Source of the DNA: Endomicrobiales bacterium
GTDB taxonomy: Bacteria; Elusimicrobiota; Endomicrobiia; Endomicrobiales; JALOBY01
Direction of reading: 5' to 3'
Length of the DNA stretch: 40,679 nucleotides
Assembly (NCBI GenBank): GCA_023228045.1
Contig: JALOBY010000014.1
Span: 1-40,679, forward strand
The notes under the pieces were generated by a model. That model made no database searches and had not been told where the DNA came from. It worked only from the letters and a program-made list of their open reading frames with translations. Of this stretch, positions 23,507 through 32,742 are shown piece after piece; the stretch's first letter is position 1, and every line of letters begins with the position of its first letter. The translations under genes and the position numbers were made by a program.

Positions 23507-23998
23507 TTAACCTTCTTTATTTTTATAAACCGCGACAGGAAAATCAAAAGAACCAATCAGTGTTTCAATTTTTACAAAACCTTCAAAGCGATAATCAACC
23601 TTCCCATTTTTTACAAGTGACTGCGCTGCACTTGAAATAGCCCAGTAAGGAATTTCAACCTTACCAATTAGTTTTGTTGACTCTGATGGTTTAATGTCAA
23701 ACTTTGGAAACACTGCTTTTGCTATTTTACTGTTGTTAACATACATATCAAGAGAAAGTGAGTTTGCTCCTGCATCAAATAAGTTTGGGTTTTGAGCTTT
23801 CAACTCAACTGCAAGTATAAACCCAGTTAAAGAAATTGAGGCAACCTTTACACTTTCAAGCTCAAACTCACAGTTACGCACGGCAATATGTTTTTGTATT
23901 GTCGCACAACCAACAAGAGAAAAAAGCACGACAATAAATAGTGATTTTACAACACTTTTTACATAAAAATTATAGGAATTTACAAATCTTATTCCCAT
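23507..23998 (-). CDS. LEA14-like (WHy domain) lipoprotein
   Basis: 163 residues. After an N-terminal hydrophobic segment there is a lipobox, FSLVGCAT (Cys about 31), marking a lipoprotein. The mature part is an LEA type 2 / water-stress WHy domain: VASISLTGFILAVELKAQNPNLFDAGANSLSLDMYVN, with the NPN element, then IPYWAISSAAQSLVKNGKVDYRFEG. Family members are single immunoglobulin-like beta domains linked to desiccation stress; their role in bacteria is unclear. No good ribosome-binding site precedes the ATG. Its promoter region is divergent from the transporter gene at 24166. Confidence 0.82.
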   Translation of the reverse strand: MGIRFVNSYNFYVKSVVKSLFIVVLFSLVGCATIQKHIAVRNCEFELESVKVASISLTGFILAVELKAQNPNLFDAGANSLSLDMYVNNSKIAKAVFPKFDIKPSESTKLIGKVEIPYWAISSAAQSLVKNGKVDYRFEGFVKIETLIGSFDFPVAVYKNKEG

Positions 23999-24150
23999 AT
24001 TAAGCCGTTAAATCTTATTTCTGTTGTCTTTGAATTTATATCGTTTATAATTAGTCCTCGTTCAAATAACATTTGCAATCTGAATGCGATTGTACAAAAT
24101 AGAAAGAATTTTACAAAATATATTTTTAACAGAAAAAGAGGCAAAAATGC

Positions 24151-24156
24151 TATAAT
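24151..24156 (+). promoter_or_regulatory. -10 box of the APC transporter gene, short or no leader
   Basis: A perfect TATAAT lies nine bases before the ATG at 24166. A -35 is weak (TTAACA at 24126-24131, spacing 19). The intervening bases, GCGCCAATC, contain no ribosome-binding sequence, so the mRNA would have a leader of about three bases. Confidence 0.5.
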
Positions 24157-24165
24157 GCGCCAATC

Positions 24166-26181
24166 ATGGATAACGGTGACAGTAAAAACAAAGGCCCATT
24201 TAGCCTGATTGGACGTATGTTTAGCTTTATAATTGGCAAAGCCCATAATCCCTACGACCCCAAAATATTCCACAACATAGCTTTAGTCGCATTTTTGGCA
24301 TGGGTTGGCTTTGGCTCTGACGGTATTACATCATCTTGCTACGGACCGCAAGAAGCATTTTTCGCACTTGGAGCACACACACATTTAAGCATTTTTGTGG
24401 CTCTGGCAACCGCTATTACCATTTTCTTAATAAGTGCAAGTTACTCGCAGGTTATTGAAGCCTTCCCCTACGGCGGCGGCGGTTACTTAGTTGCAAGCAA
24501 ACTACTTTCCCCAAATACCGGAATGATTTCCGGCTGCGCGCTTATTATTGATTATGTACTAACAATAACCGTGTCGGTCGCAAGCGGCGCGGATGCAATT
24601 TTTAGTTTTTTACCGCAAAGTTTTCATATTTACAAACTTGAGTTTGCAATGCTTGCCCTAATTTGCCTGATAATTTTTAACCTACGCGGCGCAAAAGAAT
24701 CGGTTAAACCACTTATTCCTATATTTCTTGTTTTTATTGCAACTCATGTTTTTGTAATCATATACTCCCTAATCTCAAACGCGAATGCTTTTCCCGCGCT
24801 TTATGAAACTACTAAAACCGATGTTGCCACATCTTATTCGCAGATAGGCCTTTTTGGGATATTTTTTATTATTATGCGCGCATATAGTATGGGTGCAGGT
24901 ACTTTTACAGGCATTGAGGCCGTAAGCAATGGTATGCCACTTATTAGGGAACCAAAAGTTAAGAACGCTAAAAAAGCAATGGTTTATATGTCACTTTCAC
25001 TTGCTTTTATGGTTGTTGGGCTTATGCTTACATACCTGTTTTATAATGTTCAGCCAGAATTTGGCAAAACCTACAATGCCATTGCTTTTGAACATTTAAC
25101 GGCAAGCTGGGGTGCAGGCGGGAAGCTATTTGTACTGATAACACTTTTTTCAGAAGCCGCACTGCTCTTTGTTGCCGCGCAAACCGGCTTTTTGGGTGGC
25201 CCAAGGGTGCTTGCTAACATGGCACTTGACCGCTGGTTTCCCACCCGTTTTACCGCGCTTAGCGACAGGTTTGTAAACAAAAACGGCGTGCTTATTATGG
25301 GAATTGCGGCTCTTGCAATTATGCTTCTTGCCCAGGGTTCTGTTAAATTTTTAGTGGTGCTTTATAGTATAAATGTTTTTATTACATTTACGCTTACGCA
25401 ATTAGGAATGGTTAAGCATTGGTGGATAGAAAGAAAAAAACAGCCGCGTTGGAAAAAGAAAATATTAATTAACGGGCTTGGGCTTTTGCTTACCTCAACT
25501 ATTCTCATTGTAATGCTTATAATCAAATTTTACGATGGCGGTTGGATTACACTTTTGGTAACCGGCGCTCTTGTGATTTTTGCTTTTACTATAAAAACTC
25601 ATTACTTTAAAACCGCGAAACTTTTACACCGGCTAAACACACTCATTACTGCCGCAAACATAAACTCAATAACAGACAAAAATGATGATGGGCTTATAGA
25701 AAACCCTAAAAGCGAATTTGACCCTAACGCAAAAACAGCAATTTTGCTTGTTAACGGTTATAACGGGCTTGGCTTGCACACACTTTTTGGCGTTATACGA
25801 CTTTTTGATAACAGCTTTAAAAACTTTATTTTTGTTCAGGTTGGTATAATAAATTCCGGAAACTACAAAGGCGCGCAAGAAGTTGATAATTTGGAAATAA
25901 AGATAAAAGAAGACATTAACCACTATGTAAACTACATTCGCAAAAGCGGCCGCCATGCCGATGGTATAGCTTTGATTGGCACAGATGTATTAGACGAAAT
26001 TGAACAACTTGCCCCAAGAATTATGGAGAAATTTCCAAACGCGGTTTTCTTTGGCGGTCAGTTAGTTTTCCCTGAAGATACATTTATTACCCGCTGGCTG
26101 CATAACTACACGGTTTTTGCCTTACAGAGAAAGTTCTACTCAAAAGGCATACCTTTCATACTTCTTCCTATTAGAGTTTAG
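24166..26181 (+). CDS. APC-superfamily permease, KimA/KUP-like (potassium uptake candidate)
   Basis: 671 residues: about twelve membrane helices, then a cytosolic domain of about 160 residues. Motifs GFGSDGITSSCYGPQEAF and AFPYGGGGYLVASKLLSPNTGMISG are those of the KimA/YdaO-type transporters (proton-coupled potassium symporters regulated by c-di-AMP in Bacillus). QTGFLGGPRVLANMALDRWFPTRFTALSDRFV in the middle is also typical. The C-terminal part (NAKTAILLVNGYNGLGLHTLF...) is predicted soluble. It is transcribed alone, ending in the palindromic terminator at 26353-26388. Amino-acid transport is the alternative; potassium is favoured by the YGPQE motif. Confidence 0.82.
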   Translation: MDNGDSKNKGPFSLIGRMFSFIIGKAHNPYDPKIFHNIALVAFLAWVGFGSDGITSSCYGPQEAFFALGAHTHLSIFVALATAITIFLISASYSQVIEAFPYGGGGYLVASKLLSPNTGMISGCALIIDYVLTITVSVASGADAIFSFLPQSFHIYKLEFAMLALICLIIFNLRGAKESVKPLIPIFLVFIATHVFVIIYSLISNANAFPALYETTKTDVATSYSQIGLFGIFFIIMRAYSMGAGTFTGIEAVSNGMPLIREPKVKNAKKAMVYMSLSLAFMVVGLMLTYLFYNVQPEFGKTYNAIAFEHLTASWGAGGKLFVLITLFSEAALLFVAAQTGFLGGPRVLANMALDRWFPTRFTALSDRFVNKNGVLIMGIAALAIMLLAQGSVKFLVVLYSINVFITFTLTQLGMVKHWWIERKKQPRWKKKILINGLGLLLTSTILIVMLIIKFYDGGWITLLVTGALVIFAFTIKTHYFKTAKLLHRLNTLITAANINSITDKNDDGLIENPKSEFDPNAKTAILLVNGYNGLGLHTLFGVIRLFDNSFKNFIFVQVGIINSGNYKGAQEVDNLEIKIKEDINHYVNYIRKSGRHADGIALIGTDVLDEIEQLAPRIMEKFPNAVFFGGQLVFPEDTFITRWLHNYTVFALQRKFYSKGIPFILLPIRV

Positions 26182-26539
26182 CTTAAATTCAATTAGGGTT
26201 TACTGCTAACATCCCAGTCAGAAAAATCCGTTATTCCAGCTTTCACATATACATGTCATTGCCCAGTTTGAGCAAGCAATCTAATCATATATTTAGTTTA
26301 AGTTGCGGGTCTTTCCTGCCCCTGCCCGCCAAAAGTTAATAGTTTTAAAAACAAAAATGTCTTGCGTAAATTTACGCAAGACATTTTTTATTATTAATAA
26401 AGGTTAATTCTTTTTGGCAATTAATACAAATTCGTTATACTTAAAAAACTTTCCAACAAACTTAATAAACGAAAATGAAATGAATCTCCACCCAGTCCCG
26501 CCTTAGCGGGAGGCGAAATTATCAAGTTAAAAGATCTTT
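26182..26539. other. Convergent spacer between transporter and PPi-PFK genes
   Basis: No gene is seen. It contains a decayed piece of repeat family A (about 26254-26290, TGTCATTGCCC and AGCAAGCAATCTAAT), the palindromic terminator 26353-26388, and a small hairpin CCCGCC-TTA-GGCGGG-like piece (about 26495-26512). Confidence 0.7.
26353..26388. terminator. Bidirectional terminator, perfect 36-base palindrome
   Basis: AAAAATGTCTTGCGTAAA is followed at once by its exact complement TTTACGCAAGACATTTTT. The stem has T runs on both strands and lies between two converging genes, so it can end transcription from both. Confidence 0.9.
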
Positions 26540-28213
26540 TTATTTCTTTATAAGTTCGTAAACCAAAGTTTTGGTAGTTAAATCTGTCACTTGCTTCGGG
26601 CCAAAGTATTGTATTGGGCCAGGGAACAAATAACTTTCTGTATTTGCCCAAACCTGGCGCATTTTTTCAAACGCCTTAAATGGTTTGTCATTTAAATCTA
26701 CCAGTGCTTTTTGAATAACTGGTTTTTCTTTGCCTTTCCTGCGTTCAATGTTCATCATCATTGTTAATGGCACACCACCGCACTCCCAGTTTTCAGGATT
26801 TCTAAGCAGCTTTTTTACAGATGATATATAGCCGGTAAATGAGTTTAACGCAAGCACCGCGGCCGTATATCCAAGAGCATAAGTGTAATTTGCATCAAAG
26901 TTTGATGGAGCACCGCAACGGCCTTCGTATCCAAAAAAATGCGTGATAGCGCCAAATTTACCTTTGTATTGCCCATCAATTTTCATTTTAGAAAGTTTTG
27001 ATTTCACCATATCTACAAGAAGCTTTTCAGTTTCTATTTGAGAAACCTGCACATTACCATGCGGGTCGCGGTCAAGCATAAGCTGAAACGCAATCGCACT
27101 TGGCAACGACCGCATAAGAGCGGCGAGCTTTGATGGCAATTTATCGCAAACAAGCTGTTTTTTGGCTTCAAGTCCATTAATAACTAAAAGTTCAGCTTCA
27201 TTTTCCGCTAAAACATCGTTAAGCGTACCTATAAGTTCTTTCATTTCAGGTATAAACTCAATTAAACCTTCTGGCACCAAAATTACACCAAAGTTTTTAC
27301 CTGTGCCAGCACGAACTGCAACTATGGAGCAAATTGAGTCAACAACTTGAGCAAGTGTTAACTTTCTCTCAAGCACTTCTTCGCCAATTAGCACAATGTT
27401 TGGTTGTGTTTTAAAACCAACTTCTAAAGTAATGTGAGAAGCACTTCTGCCCATAAGTCGCACAAAATGCCAGTATTTTTGGGCCGAGTTTACATCACGG
27501 CATATATTGCCGACTACTTCTGAGTAAATTTTTGTCGCGGTGTCAAAACCAAACGATGTTTCTATATGCTCGTTTTTAAGGTCGCCATCTATTGTTTTTG
27601 GCACGCCGATAACACTTACGGGCGCATTTTGGTTCTTAAAATATTCGGCAAGTAGAGCGGCATTTGTGTTTGAATCATCGCCGCCGACAACCACCAAAGC
27701 ATTGAATTTATTATCCACCAATTTTTTTTTGGTAAGGGCAAATTGTTCAGGCGTTTCTATTTTTGTACGCCCCGACTGTATAATGTCAAAACCACCCGTG
27801 TTGCGGTACTTATCCATTAACTGAGCGGTTATTTCTTTGCATTTATTTTCCAATATTCCGGAAGGCCCGCCCAGAAAGCCAATAAGTTTATTTTTAGGAT
27901 TGGTTTTTTTTAGCGCATCAAAAAGCCCGGCAATAACATTATGCCCGCCTGGTGCCTGCCCGCCAGAAAGAACAACACCAACCTTAAGGGGTTTTTTTGC
28001 TATGGCGCTGTTTTTGCCTTTAACAAAAGAAACAACTGGCAAACCATAAGTATTACCAAATAGTTTTTTAACGTTTTCCTGATTGGAAATGCTCTGTGTT
28101 GGTTTGCCCGTTTTAGCAACAAGTGCCGCGGGGCCACTTTTTAGTATTATTGGCAAAACTGGTTTAAATTTTGACCTTTCAACTTGTAATTCAGACAAAT
28201 TCTTCTGTTGCAT
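26540..28213 (-). CDS. pfp: Pyrophosphate-dependent phosphofructokinase (long form)
   Basis: 557 residues, the long PPi-PFK type related to plant subunits. It phosphorylates fructose 6-phosphate with pyrophosphate, reversibly, saving ATP in glycolysis. VVVGGDDSNTNAALLAEYF has the GGDD form (ATP enzymes have GGDG), and GVPKTIDGDLKNEHIETSFGFDTATKIYSE has the PKTIDGD motif with the Lys typical of PPi enzymes. The sugar-binding MGRSASHITLEV and FGYEGRCGAPSNFD segments are also present. GGGGAG lies six bases before the ATG. It stands alone. Its presence fits an anaerobe with tight energy supply. Confidence 0.94.
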   Translation of the reverse strand: MQQKNLSELQVERSKFKPVLPIILKSGPAALVAKTGKPTQSISNQENVKKLFGNTYGLPVVSFVKGKNSAIAKKPLKVGVVLSGGQAPGGHNVIAGLFDALKKTNPKNKLIGFLGGPSGILENKCKEITAQLMDKYRNTGGFDIIQSGRTKIETPEQFALTKKKLVDNKFNALVVVGGDDSNTNAALLAEYFKNQNAPVSVIGVPKTIDGDLKNEHIETSFGFDTATKIYSEVVGNICRDVNSAQKYWHFVRLMGRSASHITLEVGFKTQPNIVLIGEEVLERKLTLAQVVDSICSIVAVRAGTGKNFGVILVPEGLIEFIPEMKELIGTLNDVLAENEAELLVINGLEAKKQLVCDKLPSKLAALMRSLPSAIAFQLMLDRDPHGNVQVSQIETEKLLVDMVKSKLSKMKIDGQYKGKFGAITHFFGYEGRCGAPSNFDANYTYALGYTAAVLALNSFTGYISSVKKLLRNPENWECGGVPLTMMMNIERRKGKEKPVIQKALVDLNDKPFKAFEKMRQVWANTESYLFPGPIQYFGPKQVTDLTTKTLVYELIKK

Positions 28214-28543
28214 ATCTGCTCCCCTTTATTTTATAAATCATAATAGTCTGTCACGAAACTCTTTTTCCGTCCAGGATTGCAAAGTTCAAAATATTTTTGC
28301 CCTCAACCACATCCAACGATACTTTTACATCACCCTCACCTGCCCTTCGGGCTTCCTCTCCCCTCGAGGGAGAGGATTGAGGTGAGGGGGCATTTTGCGA
28401 CCGGCCAATAAACCATAAATGTGCGTTAATCCGTGACTATTATACAATTTTTTTTGTTTTCGCACAGCAACTTTGTGCGCTCAAGTGCCTGTAAAACATT
28501 AGCATACTGGAGGATTATTTATTTGCTTGTAGCAAAAAAAACT
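28214..28543. repeat. Spacer with a palindromic repeat between pfp and the Ehr operon
   Basis: No gene is seen. 28331-28389 is an inverted repeat, CACCCTCACCT to AGGTGAGGG, with inner CCTGCCCTTCGGGC and CTCTCCCCTCGAGGGAGAGG arms. The same family recurs at 37878-37960. These two copies flank the 28.5-37.8 kb block. The remainder is AT-rich, without a clear promoter. Confidence 0.75.
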
Positions 28544-29071
28544 CTATTTACCGGCTTTCATATAGCTCAATAAAGCCGCGATAATTTCCGCCGGTTTCGG
28601 CGGGCAGCCGGGAATATGCAACAATACCGGCAGTATTTTATTTATCCCGCCCAGAGTGTAATACGAACCCTTGAACGCTCCACCGTCTAAAGCACAATCA
28701 CCGAGGGTTATCACCATTTTGGGTCCGGGCATAGCGTCATATGTTTTTTTAAGAGCAATTTTCATATTCTTTGACAACGGCCCGGTCACAAGAAGCGCGT
28801 CAGCATGCCTTGGCGAAGCTACAAAATCTATTGCAAACCTTTGAATGTCGTAGATCGGGTTGGTGGCCGCGATTATCTCGGACTCGCAACCGAAGCATGA
28901 GCCGGTATCAACTTCGCGGATATGTAAAGACCTGGAAAATTTTTTTATGATAAGTTGTTTCAGTTCGTTTCCCGGCCCTTCAATTTCAAGCGCACCTGCG
29001 GAAATTGTTTTAAAACACGATGAGTTGATGGTAACAAGCCCTTTCTTAAGTCTGTTTTTAAATATTTTCAT
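28544..29071 (-). CDS. Small-subunit-like protein of a group 4 hydrogenase-related complex (HyfI/NuoB-like)
   Basis: 175 residues. NuoB/EchC-type protein carrying the proximal [4Fe-4S] cluster: C59 and C62 (GSCFGCESEI), C126 (LGDCALDGG) and C156 (PGCPPKPAEI). All four ligands are present, so the cluster should form although the large subunit has lost its metal site. It is the last gene of the six-gene operon. Its ATG overlaps the stop of the large-subunit gene (ATGA), so the two are translationally coupled. Confidence 0.9.
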   Translation of the reverse strand: MKIFKNRLKKGLVTINSSCFKTISAGALEIEGPGNELKQLIIKKFSRSLHIREVDTGSCFGCESEIIAATNPIYDIQRFAIDFVASPRHADALLVTGPLSKNMKIALKKTYDAMPGPKMVITLGDCALDGGAFKGSYYTLGGINKILPVLLHIPGCPPKPAEIIAALLSYMKAGK

Positions 29072-30651
29072 AGGTCGTTCCCTGAATATGAAAGATTGAA
29101 ACTTTTATTTATCAGCGGAAAATCAGGTATTATATTCCCGGGAAGCGCATAGGCAAGGCCTTGCCAATTATTAAATGAAGAATCAACTATCTTGCATCTT
29201 TCAATTATTCCTTCGGAATTTAGCCTTACCCAGTAAATCACGGGGCCTCTCCATCCTTCCACATACCCGAGAGCGAAACTCTGTTTTATTTCGGTTATTT
29301 CCACCCTGTAAGCATCTCCCTCTTTAAGCATAGCGGCGAATTGTTTTACCAAATTTGCCGATTCTTCAAACTCTTTTATCCTGATACTAAGGCGGGCAAG
29401 GACATCGCCAGAAACCTCTTTAGCGATATTGAATTTTACTTTGCGGTATACTCCAGAAAAATCCTTGCGGAGGTCTAGATCTATTCCTGAAGCTCTGGCA
29501 GCGAGCCCCGAAACCCCGAGATCTTCGGCGACTTTTCTTCCGAGAACACCGGTAGAATCAACCCTGTCCATGAACGAAGCATTGGACAAAAGCATTTCTT
29601 TAAGCTCTTTGAAATCTTTCATCACTTCATCCATGCAGCCGGAGACAAATATTGAATCTGCTCCGGAAATGTCTTTGGAAACCCCTCCGGGAACACAGGC
29701 GGATCTCAAATACCTGCTACCTGTAAGTTTTTCGTTAACTGTTAAAAGATATTCTTTCATTACCGAAGCGTAAGCGTGGGGAAAACTGTATGCCGCGTCA
29801 AGCGCCATGGTACCTATATCTATAATGTGATTATGCATTCTTTCAAGTTCAAGGAAAATGGCGCGCGATAATTCGGCATTCTCTGGGATTATTGTGCCGC
29901 ATATCTTTTCTGCGGCATTGCACAGCGCAAGGCTGTGAGCGAAAGATGAATCGCCGGTCACGCATTCGGCAAGGCGTACTGCTTCATGTATATTTTTCCC
30001 TTCCATCAATTTTTCTACGCCCCTGTGAGTAAACCCGAGCCTTATTTCAAGGTTTATAACGGGTTCTCCTGCAACGCTGAACCTGAAATGCCCAGGCCCG
30101 ATTATACCTGCGTGTACAGGGCCCACAGGTACTTCAAAAACACCCGAGCCCTCTATTTTTTTGAACTTATAGATCCCGCGTTCACCTTGGCAATCTGAAT
30201 TTGAATTAAAGTTTTTTCTTAACGGGTAGGCGCCGCGGGGCCAAACTTCATCATGAAGCCTGAGTCGTCTGGTATCGGGATTGCCTACGGGTATAATACC
30301 AAACATTTCAAGAATTTCTTTTTCAAATAAGTTCGCGGAAAATATCTCTTTGGCTAACGAAGGAAATTCAGGCGCGGATCTTGCGACCGGCAACCTGACA
30401 AACATCCATTTGCCACGCACGGCATCTTCAAAACCGCAATAAAGACGGAAATTCTCCGCGTCTTCGCGGTCATCATCAGCAAAAAATATTTTCACAGGCG
30501 AGCCAAGTTCCGCATGAAGCGCAAGGCAGGCTTTAAGAAAATCTTCCTTCCGCGCGTCAAGGTATATAACCCCGTCTTTTTCTTCCGGAACACCGATAAA
30601 TTTAAATGAACATTTCTGTTCTATTTCTTTTAATCTTATATGAAAGTTCAT
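29068..30651 (-). CDS. Fused NuoC-NuoD large subunit without Ni-Fe cysteines (HyfG/Ehr-like)
   Basis: 527 residues from ATG 30651 (an upstream frame from 30729 runs over the previous gene; GGTGA lies seven bases before this ATG). Residues 1-150 are the 30-kDa NuoC-like domain (EKEILEMFGI). The rest is the hydrogenase/NuoD fold: IRLGFTHRGVEKLMEGK, SSFAHSL, PGGV. In hydrogenases the Ni-Fe site is held by CGxC before FAHS and by DPCxxC at the end. Here these are V231-T232-G-D-S235 and L-S521-Y-S-G524, so all four Cys are gone. It therefore cannot hold a normal Ni-Fe site. Such cysteine-free forms belong to the energy-converting hydrogenase-related (Ehr) group. Confidence 0.88.
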   Translation of the reverse strand: MNFHIRLKEIEQKCSFKFIGVPEEKDGVIYLDARKEDFLKACLALHAELGSPVKIFFADDDREDAENFRLYCGFEDAVRGKWMFVRLPVARSAPEFPSLAKEIFSANLFEKEILEMFGIIPVGNPDTRRLRLHDEVWPRGAYPLRKNFNSNSDCQGERGIYKFKKIEGSGVFEVPVGPVHAGIIGPGHFRFSVAGEPVINLEIRLGFTHRGVEKLMEGKNIHEAVRLAECVTGDSSFAHSLALCNAAEKICGTIIPENAELSRAIFLELERMHNHIIDIGTMALDAAYSFPHAYASVMKEYLLTVNEKLTGSRYLRSACVPGGVSKDISGADSIFVSGCMDEVMKDFKELKEMLLSNASFMDRVDSTGVLGRKVAEDLGVSGLAARASGIDLDLRKDFSGVYRKVKFNIAKEVSGDVLARLSIRIKEFEESANLVKQFAAMLKEGDAYRVEITEIKQSFALGYVEGWRGPVIYWVRLNSEGIIERCKIVDSSFNNWQGLAYALPGNIIPDFPLINKSFNLSYSGNDL

Positions 30652-30658
30652 TTTAGTT

Positions 30659-32104
30659 TCACCATAATATCGCCGCCGCCGAGTTAAGTATATTTGTAAA
30701 GAAAGGCGGCATTGCAACACCGAAGACAACCATTATTAAAACAAGAAAAATAAGACCGGCTTTTACCCCCCGGCTTTCCTTTGCCACCGGAACAGACTCG
30801 GGTTTTACGCCGAAAACAACTTTTGAAATATAATAAATAATTGAACCAAAAACCACTGCAAGAGCAACAAGCAGTATAGATGTAGCAGTATAGTTCCCGC
30901 GTGAAAAACCAGATATGATAATCATTATTTCACTTATGAAAATTGAAAAAGGCGGAGTACCGGCGATAGCAAAAGCAACTATCATTACAAGCGTGCCCGT
31001 AAAAGGCAGCGCCCGGACGACACCACTTATTTTTCTCATATTGTTCGTACCGAATCTTTTTACAATGCTCCCCGCGCAAAAAAACATCGCGGCTTTCGTT
31101 ACAGCATGGTTGAAAATATGGAACAATGCGCCTACGCAACCGAGCGGTCCGCCAAATCCAAACCCAAGGGCGATAATACCGATATGTTCAATGCTTGAAT
31201 ATGCAAGAAGCCTTTTTATGTCTTTTTGAACAAGCACAAAACCCGCCGCTATGATAAGCGAAACAACGCCAAACCCAATAAGAAGCCCGGCCGTAAATGA
31301 CGGTTGAACGCTTTTGTTGACTATCAACGCAAAACGCAGTATCACGAAAATAGATGTTTTAATTAGCACGCCGGAAAGCATAGCGCTTATAGGGGCAGGT
31401 GCCTGGCTGTGCGCGTCGGGCAGCCATGTGTGCATAGGGGCAAAACCTGCTTTTGTGCCGTATCCAACAATAATGAACAAAAATGCTATTTTTATTATTT
31501 TAGGGTCAAAAGTCGCCGCCGCGAGCATCATATCCGTCCAATTAAGGCTACTGACATCGCGAGTGCTTGAAGCGTAATAGAAAAGAATAGTGCCAAAAAG
31601 AGCGAATGCCAGCCCTACGAAGCATATTATTATGTACTTCCATGCGGCTTCAACTGATTTTTTTGTGTTGTAGAAACCCACAAGAAAAGCCGATGTAAGA
31701 GTTGTCATTTCCACCGCTACCCACATAAAACCCAAGTTATTGAAGATAGTAACACAATACATTGTAAATGTAAAAAGGTTAAACAGGGTATAATACAATC
31801 TAGATTTTTTTTCGGATATTTCTCCATCTTCAAGGTCCTTTTGAATGTAGGAGACCGAATAAAGTGACGAGGCAAAGTTTACAACCGATATTGTAAGTAT
31901 AAAAAAACCACTCAAAGCATCGGCATATATAAAACCAAAAAACGACTGTGAGTGCGCGGCAAGTTCACCGGCAAGAAGAAACGCCATTATAAGCCCGGCA
32001 AAGCTGCCCATAGCGTTTATTAAACCTATAGTTTTCTGTTTTTTTATAAATAGCGGTACCACAGACATCAACAACGGTATCGCTAATAATACAAATAGTT
32101 CCAA
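30659..32104 (-). CDS. Antiporter-like membrane subunit (HyfF / NuoN-MrpD type)
   Basis: 481 residues, about 13-14 helices. The proton-channel residues of the family are in place: Glu in MWVAVEMTTLTSAFLVGF (helix 5) and Lys in GYGTKAGFAPMHTWLPDAHSQAPAPISAMLSG (helix 7), and Lys in IKRLLAYSSIEHIG. It pumps or exchanges protons or sodium in complex I-like machines. The start is probably TTG 32104, four bases after the HyfE-like stop; the next Met is at residue 13. The following large-subunit gene begins seven bases after its TGA. Confidence 0.9.
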   Translation of the reverse strand: MELFVLLAIPLLMSVVPLFIKKQKTIGLINAMGSFAGLIMAFLLAGELAAHSQSFFGFIYADALSGFFILTISVVNFASSLYSVSYIQKDLEDGEISEKKSRLYYTLFNLFTFTMYCVTIFNNLGFMWVAVEMTTLTSAFLVGFYNTKKSVEAAWKYIIICFVGLAFALFGTILFYYASSTRDVSSLNWTDMMLAAATFDPKIIKIAFLFIIVGYGTKAGFAPMHTWLPDAHSQAPAPISAMLSGVLIKTSIFVILRFALIVNKSVQPSFTAGLLIGFGVVSLIIAAGFVLVQKDIKRLLAYSSIEHIGIIALGFGFGGPLGCVGALFHIFNHAVTKAAMFFCAGSIVKRFGTNNMRKISGVVRALPFTGTLVMIVAFAIAGTPPFSIFISEIMIIISGFSRGNYTATSILLVALAVVFGSIIYYISKVVFGVKPESVPVAKESRGVKAGLIFLVLIMVVFGVAMPPFFTNILNSAAAILW

Positions 32105-32108
32105 ATAG

Positions 32109-32741
32109 TTACCCTTTCAGCGTGTTTAGTTTACTTAAATTTATATGAGTAAACAGGCTGTTTATCCTATATACGAAAATGCCCAGTATCAATACACAGA
32201 TGAAAACATCAAAGAATATGGCTATTTCAAAGAAGAACGGCATGTTCCCACATAATGCCACCGCCGCGAGAAATATACCGTTTTCCATCACAAGGAGCCC
32301 AACAACCTGTGCAATCGCCTTAAGCCTGAAGACCATAATGAACAGGCCTGTAAGCATTATTGAAAGCGAGACCGCAAGCGCGCTTGCGTCTGCTATGGAG
32401 GTTAAACCCATAATCTTTCTTGCAAATATCCATCCCAAATAAGCGAGTATCACAGCGCATACTATTGAAAGCATAGGGTTTATCACGAGACCTAAATGTT
32501 CTCCCGCTTTGGTTCTTGTGGCTACATTTTTGAGCATTTTGGGGATAAATACAGCTTTTAGTGTTAATATAAGAAATGCTATCGCATACAAACCAGCCAA
32601 TCCTGTAGTCACTGCTTCCGAAAAAACAATTACCGCAAGAAACAATGATTGCACGGCAAAAGAATTCACGAGCGGCGTAATTCTTTTTGAAAGCACCATT
32701 ATGAAAGTCATTAATACAATTAACACCATTATCATATTCAT
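32109..32741 (-). CDS. HyfE-like membrane subunit (NuoK/MrpC-containing)
   Basis: 210 residues from ATG 32741, directly after the NuoH-like stop; a TTG at 32762 would overlap that gene by 20 bases. About six helices. The C-terminal half holds NuoK-like features, LVMENGIFLAAVALCGNMPFFFEIAIFFDVFICVLILGI, with membrane Glu residues typical of HyfE (hydrogenase-4 component E). In this family it links the antiporter subunits to the core. Cotranscribed, with four bases to the next gene. Confidence 0.88.
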   Translation of the reverse strand: MNMIMVLIVLMTFIMVLSKRITPLVNSFAVQSLFLAVIVFSEAVTTGLAGLYAIAFLILTLKAVFIPKMLKNVATRTKAGEHLGLVINPMLSIVCAVILAYLGWIFARKIMGLTSIADASALAVSLSIMLTGLFIMVFRLKAIAQVVGLLVMENGIFLAAVALCGNMPFFFEIAIFFDVFICVLILGIFVYRINSLFTHINLSKLNTLKG

Positions 32742-32742
32742 T

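Noticed and set aside
23989..24273. 94-residue minus-strand frame between the LEA14-like lipoprotein and the transporter
   Set aside because: It covers the divergent promoter region and overlaps the transporter start in antisense; no family features.
28544..30651. Functional [NiFe]-hydrogenase (Ech or Hyf)
   Set aside because: All four Ni-Fe cysteines of the large subunit are replaced, although the fold and neighbours are of that type.
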